DNA from: Notamacropus eugenii
Lineage: Eukaryota; Chordata; Mammalia; Diprotodontia; Macropodidae
Reading direction: 5' to 3'
DNA: 64,000 nt
Assembly (NCBI RefSeq): GCF_028372415.1
Contig: NC_092872.1
Span: 391,676,853 to 391,740,852 of the forward strand
The notes below the pieces were generated by a model that had not been told where the DNA came from, made no database searches, and worked only from the letters and a program-made list of their open reading frames with translations. The translations under genes and the position numbers were made by a program. The stretch's first letter is position 1. Every line of letters starts with the position of its first letter. Shown here one piece after another: positions 23,682 through 35,635 of this stretch.

Positions 23682-25597
23682 GGGGGAGGAGCCAAGATGG
23701 TGGAGTAGAAAGATACACATATACTAGCTCTGAACCCACAGTCCATAAAATACCTGTAAAGAAGAACTCCCAACAATCCCAACAAATTCTGGAGCAGCTG
23801 AAGCCATAGAACGTGGAGTGGAGGAGATTTCTGTTCCAGAGAGACCTGAAAAAACCAACACCAAAGGTCCGTCGCGCACTGGACTCAGAGCACAGCCCAG
23901 CCCTGCCTTGGCTGTGGCACTGAGAGGAGCAGATCTGAGCAGGCTTCAGGGGCAGAATCTCCAGTGGCCATGCAGGTCCCTCCACCCACAGGCACCAAAG
24001 GTCAGTGAAAGGGTCTTCTCAGCTCTCTGAGAGGGGAGTGGGGTGTCCCCATAACTCAGGCCCTCTCGGGAGGCAGCAGAGGAGGCAGCAGCAGACTGGG
24101 GCTCCCAAAGCAGACAGGAGCTCGGATCCATTTTTGAAGGCCTCTGCATAAACCCCCTGAGGCAATTGAGCCCCATGTGGTGGCCCTGCCCCCACTCAAA
24201 CAGCTGAACTTAATCCCACACTGCATAACAGCCCTGCCCCTGCCAAAAACCCTGAGCCTGGGAAGCAACATTTGAATCTCAGCCCCTAAGCACTAGCTGG
24301 GCAGATCTGGAGGTGAGGTGGGTGAGGAAAGGAAATTCAGAAGTCAAGTCACTGGCAAGGAAAATGTCCAAAAAAGAGAAAAAAAAATAAGACCATAGAA
24401 GGCTACTTTCTTGGTGAACAGATATCTCCCCCCATCCTTTTGGTTGAGGAAGAACAATGCTTACCATCAGGGAAAGACATAAACGTCAAGGCTTCTGTAT
24501 CCCAAATATCCATAATTAATATTCAATGGGCTCAGGCCATGGAAAAATTCAAAAAGGATTTTGAAAATCAAATTAGAGAGGTGGATGAAAAACTAGGAAG
24601 AGAAATGAGAGAGATGCAAGAAAAGCATGAAAAGCAGGTCAACACCCTGCTAAAGGAGACTCAAAAAATGCTGAAGAAAATAACACGTTGAAAAATGGGC
24701 TAACTCAATTGGCAAAAAAGATTCTAAAAGGCAATGAGGAGAAGAATGCTTTCAAAAGCAGAATTAGCCAAATGGAAAAGGAGGTTCAAAAGCTCACTGA
24801 AGAAAATAGTTCTTTCAAAATTAGAATGGAACAGATGGAGGCTAATGACTTTATGAGAAACCAAGAAATCACAAAACAAACCAAAAGAATGAAACAATGG
24901 AAGATAATGGGTAATATCTCACTGGAAAAACAACTGACCTGGAAAATAGATCCAGGAGAGACAATTTAAAAATTATGGGACTACCTGAAAGCCATGGTCT
25001 AAAAAAGAGCCTAGACATCATCTTTCATGAAATTATCAAGGAAAACTACCCTGATATTCCAGAACCAGAGGGCAAAATAAATATTGAAAGAATCCACTGA
25101 TCATTGCCTGAAAGAGATCCAAAAAGAGAAACTCCTAGGAACATTGTGGCCAAATTTCAGAGTTCCCTGGTCAAGGAAAAAATATTGCAAGCAGCTAGAA
25201 AGAAACAATTCAAGTACTGTGGAAATACAATCATGATAACACAAGATTTAACAGCTTCTACATTAAGGGATCGAAGGGCATGGAATATGATATTCCAGAA
25301 GTCAAAGGAACTAGGACTAAAACCAAGAATCACCTACCCAGCAAAACTGAGTATAATACTTCAGGGGGAAAAATAGTCTTTCAATGAAATAGAGGACTTT
25401 CAAGCATTCTTGATGAAAAGACCAGAGCTGAAAAGAAAATTTGACTTTCAAACACAAGAATGAAGAGAAGCATGAAAAGGTAAACAGCAAAGAGAAGTCA
25501 TAAGGGACTTACTAAAGTTGAACTGTTTACATTCCTACATGGAAAGACAATATTTGTAACTCTTGAAACTTTTCAGTATCTGGGTAGTGGGTGGGAT

Positions 25598-25635
<38 letters not shown>

Positions 25636-26426
25636 CACACACACAGAGAGACAGCACAGAGTGAATTGAATAAGATGGGGTCATATCTTAAAAAATTATC
25701 GCTCATAAAAGAGGCAGGCAAAAAACTTTTTTAGTGGAGGGAAAAAGAGGGGAGATGAGAGAAAAATATGAAGTTTACTCATCACATTCGACTAAAGGAA
25801 GGAATAAAATGCACACTCATTTTGGTATGAAAACCTATTTTACCATAGAGGGAAGTGGGGGAGAAGGGGATAAGCAGGCTGGGGGGGATAATGGAAGGGA
25901 GGGCAATGATAAGAGGGAGCAATTTGAAGTCAACACTCTTGGGGAGGGACAGCATCAAAAGAGAGAATAGAAGCAATGGGGGGCAGGATAGGATGGAGGG
26001 AATTATAGTTAGTCATACACAACACGACTATTATGGAAGTCATTTGCAAAACTACACAGACACGGCCTATATTGAATTACTTGCCTTCCAAAGGGAATAG
26101 GTGAGGAGGGAGGGATGAAGAGAAGTTGGAACTCAAAGTTTTAGGAACAACTGTCGAGTACTGTTCTTGCTACTAGGAAATAAGAAATACAGGCAATGGA
26201 GTATAGAAAGTTATCTGGCCCTACAGGAGAAAAGAAAAGATGGGGACAAGGGAAGGGAGGGATGATAGAAGAGAGGGCAGATTGGTGATAGAGGCAATTA
26301 GAATGCTAGGTGTTTTGGGGTGGGGGGATGGGACAAATGGGGAGAAAATTTGGAACCCAAAATTTTGTGAAAATGAATGTTAAAAGTTAAATAAATTTAA
26401 AAAAAAAGATAAAAAAAGAAAAAAAA
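23682..26426 (+). mobile_element. HAL1 half-LINE copy 4, near full length, TSD
   Basis: Starts gggggaggagccaagatgg and ends in an A-rich tail with aaataaatttaaaaa. It has a single 5' UTR monomer unit, decayed ORF1 (24364-25463), and a CA microsatellite in the 3' UTR (about 25601-25633). The flanks gaaaaaaattttca (23668-23681) and gaaaaaatttca (26427-26438) are a near-exact target duplication. No ORF2. Confidence 0.88.
24364..25463 (+). pseudogene. Decayed ORF1 of HAL1 copy 4
   Basis: Same domain order as the intact ORF1 at 4932-6020 but broken into at least three frames: coiled-coil pieces at 24440-24691 and 24688-24969, and an RRM/C-terminal piece at 25104-25376 with YPAKLS. Relative to copy 1 there is a small in-frame-like insert near 24505-24525. 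Confidence 0.8.
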
Positions 26427-26438
26427 GAAAAAATTTCA

Positions 26439-28300
26439 TGGTCTTCGAGCAAATTCAGGAAAAGAAAACAATGGGAATGATATTCTCAGGTAATTTATTC
26501 TTTCATTTGTATACCGTAATCTGAAGTCTGAAATAAGATGGAAAATGACTAGACAGGTTTTCAATAGGGAGATGAAGATGACAAGGTTAATAGTCTTTAA
26601 AGGATGATAAAATGTTTGTAACACATGTACTTCTTACAAAAGAACATTTTGTTTCTAGTTTTCTTTTGCTGCTGTTAAAGGCTTCATAATAACTTATTTG
26701 AAACAAGTCATATTTTCTGAGAAACAAAATCTTTAACCAGTGCTAAACATTTCCTGTGCATTAGATAAATGAAACACTTTGCCTCTTGTAGTTTCATGTT
26801 TTTTTTTTTCTCTTCAGAAAAGAGGCTAATTAATTAAAGTGACCTAAAAGGAAATAAGATGAAATATTCAGGCAGGAGTGGGATAATTTGGCTGCTATAA
26901 AGAAGTTGAAGTAAAGCAAATGATTTTTTTCTGGGTTTAAGGCAGAAGGCCATGTACAGATACTCTACTGATGTTCTAATTCCGTTGGAGAGAACTAAAC
27001 TGACTTGAAGTAGTGACAACAAGCCCTTGATAGGAATCGTGAAATCTTATAGTTTTATGTTACCATGGGGGCCACTTAAAATGTATTATACCAACAAAGA
27101 TCTTCAAATAACCAAAATATTTTTTGAAGCACCTTGAAATGACAGTTAATATTTGTAATGATGGTTCTGAGGTATTTGTAAAATTTTGTATACTATTTTT
27201 ATTATGTCAAGTATTGTATCATTAAAGAGATACATGCAGTTGCTTTAGGTACCTTTCAGCATCTACTTGCACAACATAATAAGCACTCTTCATACCAAAT
27301 TAAGATCAGTGTAACATTTATTCTATACACAAGGACAATATATATCAGTATTAAAGAAATATAGAAAGATAAAGATGAAATTTAACAGAGTAATAGAAAT
27401 ATTTACATACATCACCAAACTGTGGAAGCACAAATTTCTGGTTTCACATGCTGGGAAATCCCTTGTTTTCAACCCCCAGAGTCCTGACTCGGAACATCCC
27501 AGGTGGTACTCCAAAGAACATAGTGATTTTTCCAGATTATAGCCAGTTTCAAACAAAGGAAAAATTGGTGCAGTGTATTTTAGCAACTGATAGGCTCAGT
27601 GCCAGAAGGCATCAGAACCTACATGACTCAGCATCTGATTGACTTGGCAACAAGACTGTGTAACTTCGCACAAGATGTGTTACAGCTGTGGACTGGGTCA
27701 GAGTTCAAAGGAGCAAGACATCTATGATTTATAAGGCAAAATATCTGCATCCAAAAGGACACAGGATTAATTCTGTATATTCCTAGAAGCGTGGTCAACC
27801 CTTCAAGCGAGAGGAATCATCTACATATAAGTTGACCTTTCAGTCCTGGGAACACAGCACCTGTTCCAAGGAGAAAGGACACACGTAGGCCTGTAAATGT
27901 ACAGGGAAGATCTTCATTTCACTAACCCTTCAAGTATATAAACCCATAAACTAATTTATTTTTAATTATAAATATTGGTAATTTAACAACTTCTCTGGGT
28001 ACAATCATTAGTTCTAAGCAGACTCCCAAATCTCTCTCCTGATCAGCAAGACAAGCCCAAACATCACAAAATCAGTAAGTTCAAGAGAAAACTCATTAGT
28101 TCTTCACTGAAATTTACTCTTTCCCCTAACTTTATTTCTGTCAAAGATAACTTCTTATCACCTAGGTAATAATCTATAAGTCATCTATGACTTTATACTT
28201 TCATTTACTGTACTTCACACCTATGCAGATGGAAAATTTAATTGGTTCTTGAAGGTCTTTTCTGGTTGCCACACCAGCTTCCAGTCCCTTCCATCTTGTT
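26439..28300. other. Unassigned DNA, includes one short open frame
   Basis: No repeat recognised with confidence. A 64-aa frame at 27448-27642 (TPRVLTRNIPGGTPKNIVIF) has a protein-like look, and further protein-like residues occur past its stop to about 27740. It may be a decayed retrocopy of a gene I do not recognise. Confidence 0.3.
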
Positions 28301-28314
28301 GCATTCATCTCTTT

Positions 28315-31300
28315 TATTTTTTCAGACTAATTCTTTATTGGCTACATATTAGTCTTAAAGCTACTTACTGACACGTCTGTGATCTGTGTTATGAGATTGC
28401 TGCAACACCAATGCTTTTTGTAAAGGGCCACAAGTGAGTCTTCCAGTCCATCTTGGGAATGATAGCATTCTAAAATATTTGAAGTCAAGTTCAGATCCAG
28501 GTCCATAAGTGCCAGTATATGGCCACTTGCTATAGCTTCATCATTACCTGAATTACTGTCAAGATTTTAGGGAAGTTCCTTTGTCAAGTTGTTATTTTTT
28601 TCCAAGTGGTTAATATTTTTCAATGCATCTGTGCCATGTATGATTTAATAGTCTCTAAGAAGTTTCTATTGGAAAGGCTTTTCTCTCAGAGCACTGTGTT
28701 CCAAGGTCTAAGTCATCTTCACTGTCCAGACATTCAGAGTCCTTCTCATCTAGATCATTGTCTAAGTCATCAGAGTCTAATTCACCAGAATCTGATCTCC
28801 TAATCTTGTCAAAGTTATCGAGGCTTTCCTTTACATCACAGGAGACACACGCCTCAGACTTTTCTTGGTGAGATTTTGGACTCAAATGTCTTAGCACTCT
28901 CTGTAACTTTGGTAAAGTCATAGGTCTACTCCACTTAGTCTTTACCAGTTGGTTCCTTCAAAATCTTGTTGTTGATCCAGTGAGATATACAGCCACTGAC
29001 CATTATTTCCTTTCTTTTAAAAACATTATTTATTTTTAGTTTTCAATATTCACTTCCACAAGATTTTGAGTTCCAAATGTTCTCCCCATCTCTCCTTTCC
29101 CTCTCCCCAAAACAGCATGCATTCTGATTACCCCTTCCTCCAGTCTGCTCTTCCTTCTATTGCCACCTCCCCTTCTTTTATGCCCTACCCTTCTATTTTT
29201 TTGTAATGCAAGATAGATTTCTATACACCGTTGTTAATATATCTTATTTCCCAGTTGCATATAAAAATAATTTTTAGCTTTCATTTCTAAAACTTTGAGT
29301 TCCAAATTCTCTCCCTCTATCCCTCCCCACCTACCCTTCATTGAGAAAGCAAGAAATTTGATATAGGTATACATGTGTAGTCAAAACAATTCCATAAGTG
29401 AGATTCTACAGTTTGAGGGTTTTCTCTGCTGTTTGCTTATTTTCCCCTTTTAACTCTTTGTTAAAGTGAAAATTTACTTTTTAGCTCTTTATTAAGGTAA
29501 GACTCTAATTCTAATGTAGAGGAGGTACTGTCCCAAGTGTCAGAGGTTCTGTGTAGCTATTTTCAGAAATATTTCTATGGATATATAAATTTTCTATGGT
29601 CAAAGGAGAGGTGTTACTTCTCTCCTGGCCTGTGCTCTAGCCTGTGAGTGACAACAAGCACTTTTTCCTGCCTTGGAAATGTGAGGAGGATTCCCTCTCC
29701 ACCACTGCCACAAGCTGTGCCATACCAGTGCTCCTCCTCACTTCAGGACTGCCACCCAGGACTGTTACCCAGATCCAAGCACTGGCAAACCAAGAGAATG
29801 CTGACTTAGCACCAGCAAAGAGAGCCTTGCAATCACCCCCTGATCAGTCACTCAATCCCCTCACCATCTGTGGGCTGAGAGCTATGGAAGAAACTTCTGC
29901 TACCTCACAACCTTTTGCCATCACCCTAGGACTGGGGCTGGACCACTCTCTTCTCTCATCAAGGTCCTACAGACCTTTGCTATGGAACTTCTAAGTTATT
30001 TTTTGGCATCTATGGGTTAAGTCTGGAAACTGCCACAAATACTTGTGATTCAGACCCCTGAGGCCTGCTCCAGGTTTGTTAGGGCCTGGTCTGTGCACTG
30101 CACTGTGCTCCTCTCCTAGCCTAGTGCAGAAGATCTTTCTTATTGATTTTCCAGGTTGTCTGGAAATTTCTTTCACTCTGTGGGTTCTGCTGCTCTGGAA
30201 TTTGTTTGAAGTCGTTTTTGCAGATATTTGGACAGGTTCATGGGAGAGCTCAAGCAAGTCCCTGCTTTTACTCTGCTATCTTGGCTCCATCTCCTGACCA
30301 TCATTTTCAAAGGAGAATAGCTTCTTCTTCCTTAAGTTCTCCCAGATCAAAGGACATTGTTTATCATATGGTTCAAATGTCTTCCTCTGTGTTTATGTCA
30401 AGAAAGCTTTCTGGCCCATTCACGTATTGTTGAAAGTAGCTCTCTTCCATGTGTGGTTTAACCAGGTACTGAGCAGGGCCTTCTACCTCTTCTTCAAAAT
30501 AGCTTCAAAATTTCAGACTGTTAAAAAAGACCTTCTAAAGAGAGGTGGTAGTCACTAGCAACTTCTTGGAGTCAGAAAGTAGACTTGATTTAGCATACAA
30601 AATTTCAAAGCCATGAGCCAATTTAATGCTCAGTTCATCTGCTCAATATTGGGAGTGTGACTGGGAAGGCAGACTATACCCACTGGGGAAGTTTGGCACA
30701 AACTTCTATGCACCAGCTATGTATATACTTTGTGAATATGATAGAAATCACTACATGTGCTTCTGGCAAGAACATTTTTAAAATTCAGCAGATTTGTGGA
30801 TCAATATCATCCCTAAGCAAAAGGATTGGACAACTACAGCTAGCTGCCAAGGATGTTGCTTTAGAATTGCTACCGTAGTAACTGGGAGAAAGGAAGCAGT
30901 GAGCTCAATGAGGGGATGTTTGGATTTTTTTCTAGTTATCCTTTGATTTGACTGTTCACTGCTGCCTGTATAGATTCTGAAGTGAGGATTTTTTCAGAGT
31001 GCCTGGATTGATCATGGGAGGTTTGGCAGGTAACCAGGATATTTCCTCAGTTTCTGTGATGCTGGAACAATGAACAGCTGTCCACAGGGGAAAAACAAAA
31101 CAAAACAAAACAAAAGCACTCTATTGGTGCTATTTATAGTATGCAAGCATTTATGAAGAAATTCAGCAGTTTCTATTAGCAAGCATTTGCCTTTGCTGCC
31201 TTCAATACCTGCTACTAACTCTGGAAATTTCTTTATAATTTGTTTTATTAGGTACATGTATCCCCAAACTTAGTTATATCAACAATATAAGTAAGAATGT

Positions 31301-31495
31301 TAACCTTACTTGGCTTGTACCTGAAATTAAAAGGCTGATTTTGCCAGATACAGGAGACAAGCTGAAATGCACACTGGGTAATTATTGACCTCTGAAGGAC
31401 CTCTTTGCATTTTTCTGCATCATTTGGTTCTTCTGCTAACAAAAACAAATGATATTTCACTGCATCTTCTACTTCTGCCAACTTCACGTTTCCCT
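28315..31495 (-). pseudogene. ECD: ECD (ecdysoneless cell cycle regulator) processed pseudogene, split by a later insertion
   Basis: Intronless, minus-strand copy of ECD, the conserved protein with roles in cell cycle and pre-mRNA splicing. The N-terminal part (from 31487) reads KLAEVEDAVKYHLFLL, then IWQNQPFNFRYKPSKVN and IKQIIKKFPELVAGIE; human ECD, from memory, has IWQNQPFNLKYKPGKGG and IKQITKEFPELVARIE. The acidic C-terminal part (28921-28655) carries SDDLDNDLDEKDSECLDSED, matching the ECD acidic tail, and DLDLNLTSNILE follows near 28465. An AATAAA-like signal and A-rich end lie at 28320-28345, as in a retrocopy. Frame shifts (for example between the two open pieces near 31250) and many stops show that it is dead. 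The gap 29009-30293 is a mobile-element insertion. Confidence 0.85.
29009..30293 (-). mobile_element. L1/HAL1-lineage derivative lacking ORF1, inserted in the ECD pseudogene
   Basis: A 1.29-kb element with a recognisable 3' end (29009-29405, including ttccacaagattttgagttc as in the HAL1 3' UTR) joined directly to 5' UTR sequence (about 29410-30293) ending tgctatcttggctccatctc. The 5' UTR part resembles the older family at 11930-12995 (ggtactgtcccaagtgtcag, gctattttcag). ORF1 is absent. Near-identical 13-bp flanks, ctgaccattattt (28996-29008) and ctgaccatcattt (30294-30306), mark a target-site duplication. Confidence 0.75.
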
Positions 31496-31714
31496 CCTTT
31501 CCTGCTTTTAGAAATCCAGCTCAAGCATTACCTTGCAGGGTAGATGTCTAGACTGCCCTTGGGAGGTGCTAAGAGGAGAGGAAGAGAAGGGTTCACCACC
31601 TTTCTACTGATGTCACTGCAGGGTACCATGGGTTGTCACTTCCTCTACTGTCCAAGATACAATGATCTTGTATATACTGATTTATATGTATAAAATCTTG
31701 TTAGTAGGGATTTT

Positions 31715-31795
31715 CTTTTACTTTTTATTTCTGTCTCCAGAACATAGCAAATAGTCTGCAAAGTAATCACTTAATATATACTTATCAATTGACTA
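31715..31795 (+). mobile_element. L2/MIR-type 3' tail
   Basis: Resembles the common tail: ctgtctccagaacatagcaa, then atcacttaatatatacttat and caattgact. It ends exactly at the retroviral LTR boundary, so the retrovirus inserted into or next to it. Confidence 0.5.
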
Positions 31796-32162
31796 TGTCT
31801 ACTAGAGGAAACTGGTCTTTAACCTAAAGGTGGCCTGAGCCAAACAAAGCTGGCTAGAGATAGGAAAGTCGGTAATTAGAAGTTCAATTTCAAAGTGAGG
31901 GAAATGACTTGTAAGCAAGGATACATATGCCAGAGCACTGCCCCTAGTTGGGGTGGGGAGGGAGGGAAAGGCAATGTGGGGAGATATCAGTACTTATCTA
32001 TGACTGCACAGTGAGCTGTAGCCCTGAGGAGTAACAGTAACAATGTGACAAATTTGATTTATAGTGGGACATCATGGCCAGAAACAATTCTGGCATTTTG
32101 CTGAGGCTGAGATCATCCATATGGTGAATGCAAAGGATTGTTGTTATGCAAAGCTCAGGGCA
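31796..32162 (-). repeat. 3' LTR of the ERV fossil
   Basis: About 367 bp, direct repeat of 35062-35431. Shared blocks include aaatgacttgtaagcaag and ttgctgaggctgagatcatc. Confidence 0.75.
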
Positions 32163-34714
32163 TAGTGCCTCCAAATATCTTGACATTTTTCCCTCTTGGT
32201 CAAGGGGAGGGCACATGAAAGAACCCCTACCCTTATGGCCAATAAAGGAGAAGTCAGTATAAGCTAAGATGCCGCAAGAGTCCAGTTGGGTCAGGACAAG
32301 ATTTTGCTCAGAGTGTTAGTTCTTTGAGGGGACCTCTTGCAGAAGTGTGTCACAGGTACCATTCTTAGAAATAAGTTTTCTTGAAAGCAGAAAAGGGGGA
32401 TGAGAAGGCCAAGAATGTAGAGGGAAAAAGTGTCAACACAGGCTTGAATCAGAGCCTTGATGGTTGGTCACATAACGAAAAGGAAGATGGAAAAAAGAAG
32501 AAACTAGGACAATATAGTCAGCTCTCATCTGTAATGTTGGGACAGCTGTCTTGTCTGGATGTTGGATGTTCCATCTATAGTAGATGAACCTTAAGATCTC
32601 TGGAGGGTTCTGCTGTACATTGAGGAGCATAGGCTTTCTTCACATGATGCAGGGCTACACTCCCACAAGTTTGTCAGCAGTGGGAATAGTAGAAGGACCT
32701 GGTAGGGACCCTTAGAGAAAACTCCTTCCATCAATTTCAATCTGAGCATAACATAGATTCTTAGTTAAGAGTCTCTAAATAACACATAGAAATGATCCAG
32801 TTTCCCAGCCACACAAATGTGTTAAAACAATGTGCATAATTGTACTAAGTCAGGTACAGATCAAACTACTTCGAGTTCTCACAATAGATTGTTCTGAGAA
32901 GGGAGATCTACATATCACAAGATAACCAAGAAAACTGAAACCTAAACATTTTGAAACAAAAGACCAAAGCAGTACAATGGTTATCATCAATATTAATTAA
33001 CATCTAGTCTCCTTGAATCTTAGTAACTCATTCCCAATGTCAATTTAACCAGCACATTTTGAGTCCCAGATGGCTCATGTAGTTATCTGATCATAGATGT
33101 CTTTTCTTGTACAATATGCTTATTCTCAGGATAGCTCTAAAGGCAGTTCTGCTTCTCTGGTTTCAAATCTATAGGTTCCTAGTACAATCACTTAAATTTA
33201 GTTCTCCAATTTTGAAACTTCGGATAATTTCAGTTTATATTACCATTTGCCGCTTCTATCTTTACCTAAATCCTGTACTTGGCTTAAGAATCTTTTAATA
33301 ATTTGTGAGGGTCTAACTATAAAAGTACTTTTCTGTCATTTAATATTATTAATTGAATCAATAAAATATATGTGTAAAATCCAGTTTTGAGAACTTATTA
33401 CTAAAACATGCTTAAAGCCTGAATTTTCATAATAGATAAATTTTGCAAGTCCATCATATGTCTGTATATAGTTCTTAGAGAAAACAGTGTAATCCTGCTG
33501 CTTTCTCAAAATTTGCTATTGCAGTTATTTAGAAAACTTTCACATCTTTGACTTATTACATCTAATCATTTTCTCCTCAGGAGTATAGCATCCCTATATT
33601 ATAATTTGATCACAAATAAATGTTAAAATTGTAAGATGTTCATACTTGTGTCCTATTATAATAACTCAGAGATGTTCCAGTATCAACCTACTATTTAGTA
33701 GATTTCGCATTATACTTACAAAGTTTATTGATTATAGAAATTTGCTATAAAAGAAAAAAAATCTCATATCACAGCAGGAGGAAAAACTTCCTTACTTCTG
33801 TTTGATTGCCGGTAAAAGTCACATCTGACAGCCTAACATAGGGTGTTAAAAGCAAGGTTCAGTATAAACCTGAGTTTAGAATTCTGGAAAGGAATTTTTC
33901 TTTTCAGGAAGGAAATAGCATAGTGGGGAAATGGAGTCAGGAAAATTCCACCTAGGTTGTTCCCAGCTCATCCCCAAAACTTTTCCCAGGCACAAACATA
34001 GAGCTTTAGCAGTTCCTAGATTGCATCACATGCCATTTTCTACTATTGGCTTCATGGCAATCAGACAACTATCCCTGAAATCAAAACTTAAAACACTAGT
34101 AAAAATATTTTTTTTTAAATATAGCAAGTTTACCTTAAATAAGGTAACCACAACTTAGTGCTTGTATTTCATTCCTGATGTTTGCTTGTTAACATTTCAT
34201 TTATCTTTTATTTATAAATAAAAACTTTCTATATTCCGGGGCTTCAGGCATACAACAAATACCTGATAGTTGACTCATCATTGATATGTTGAAGCTACAT
34301 CTTTAAACCACCCTATACACCTTCATAATAGCCAAGAATTTCCAATGAAAATTCAATATTATAGTAAAATTATTTTTATCTATTTTATAACAAAACATAC
34401 CTCATTAAATGTTTCAAATACTATTTTTATCATTTCCTTTTAAAAGCCTAAGTCATAATCTAACAGCACCCAGATGAAAAAGTTTTATCTAACAGCATTT
34501 CTGTTACAAAGGTCTCTCAAATTTCACAATACAAGGTAATTTAGAAATATCATAATAACACAAACAACATCATATATTTAAAACATGAAACAAAACTTTA
34601 GACAACAATTAATTGTATTTCCATGTTATCCCATATAAAAATCATTATAATTTTATTACCTTGGATGTTTTAAAAATATTTTGGACTTATCAGGTATGGA
34701 ATAATTACATTATT

Positions 34715-34930
34715 TAAAGAAATAATAATTAATATAGTGTTTAGTATACATCAGTCATTGTGTTAGACACTTTATAATCATCATATTTTGATCTCACAAC
34801 AACTCTAGGAGGTAGCTACCATTATTATTTTTCTTTTTTACAGTTCAGGAAGTTGGGGCAAAGAGAGAGAAGATAATTTGTCTAAGATTACATAGCCAAT
34901 AAATTTCTACAACCAGAACACAGAGCAGAG
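34715..34930 (+). mobile_element. MIR-family SINE inside the ERV interval
   Basis: Shows agtgtttagtatacatcagt, cactttataatcatcat and ctcacaacaactctaggagg followed by a weakened gaaactgaggc block. Diverged. Confidence 0.7.
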
Positions 34931-35061
34931 GACTCACCAGATGAGGTGGGGTTGGATTCCTGAGAAATAAATTTCTGGAGACTCCTAGTCTGTTTTTCAC
35001 TGGTACCCGAGAGTGTCAATGACCCAATTCTATATCCAATCCCACTTCTGGCATCAATTAA

Positions 35062-35431
35062 TGTCGATTGGATGGAACTAGCTTCTAACCTGCAGGTGGC
35101 TGAAATTGGACAAAGCAGGCTAGAGACAGGAGGGTCAGGAATTAAACAGGAACTTAATTTCAGTGAGAGAAATGACTTGTAAGCAAGTACACATATGCCA
35201 CAGCACTGCCTCTAGTGAGGGGTTGGGGTGAAGCAGTGTGGGAAGATCTTAATACTCGCATATATGGCTCTGCAGTGAACTGTAGCCCTGACAATAAGGG
35301 ATAACAGTAAAAATGTGACGAATTTGATTCCTAGTAGGGCTTCATGACCAGAAAAATTCTGGGATTTTGCTGAGGCTGAGATCATCCAGAGGGTGAGTGT
35401 GAAGGATTGTTGTTATGCCAAGCTCAGGGCA
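35062..35431 (-). repeat. 5' LTR of the ERV fossil
   Basis: About 370 bp, direct repeat of 31796-32162 with the same orientation and matching ends. Primer-binding-site-like sequence follows on its downstream (lower-coordinate) side. Confidence 0.75.
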
Positions 35432-35635
35432 CAGCTTGCTTGCTGGGCCTTAGCTCTGGAAAATCAGGTTTTTCTAATATCTTGATAATTGTATTCTGCT
35501 ATAGCTCCAAAATACTCTCAGATATCTATTCCATTTCTGTCTCTGTCTCTATCTCTCTGCCTCTCTCTCAAAATGAGCACTTCTATTTCTTTGTTTCACA
35601 AATACACTGGCGGAATTAGTTTCTTCCTGTGGACT

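Larger units (their letters stand above)
31796..35431 (-). mobile_element. Endogenous retrovirus fossil, ERV-L-like, two LTRs, internally shortened
   Basis: Two direct repeats of about 370 bp (31796-32162 and 35062-35431), each with TG...CA ends in minus orientation, flank about 2.9 kb of interior. Next to the 5' LTR (near 35044-35061) is a leucine-type primer-binding-site-like sequence, gatgccagaagtggga. An integrase C-terminus-like block (GPYQVLL) lies near 32700, close to the 3' LTR with no room for an envelope gene, which fits ERV-L-like elements. The LTRs differ clearly, by roughly 15-20% by eye, so the insertion is old. The interior is far too short for complete gag-pol and is broken throughout. 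A MIR lies inside (34715-34930). Class is tentative. Confidence 0.7.

Noticed and set aside
32030-32162. An HHMDD-like triplet reading, briefly taken as a reverse-transcriptase motif
   Set aside because: It lies within the terminal repeat, which recurs at 35062-35431 with TG...CA ends. The surroundings are not polymerase-like, so it is a chance reading inside an LTR.
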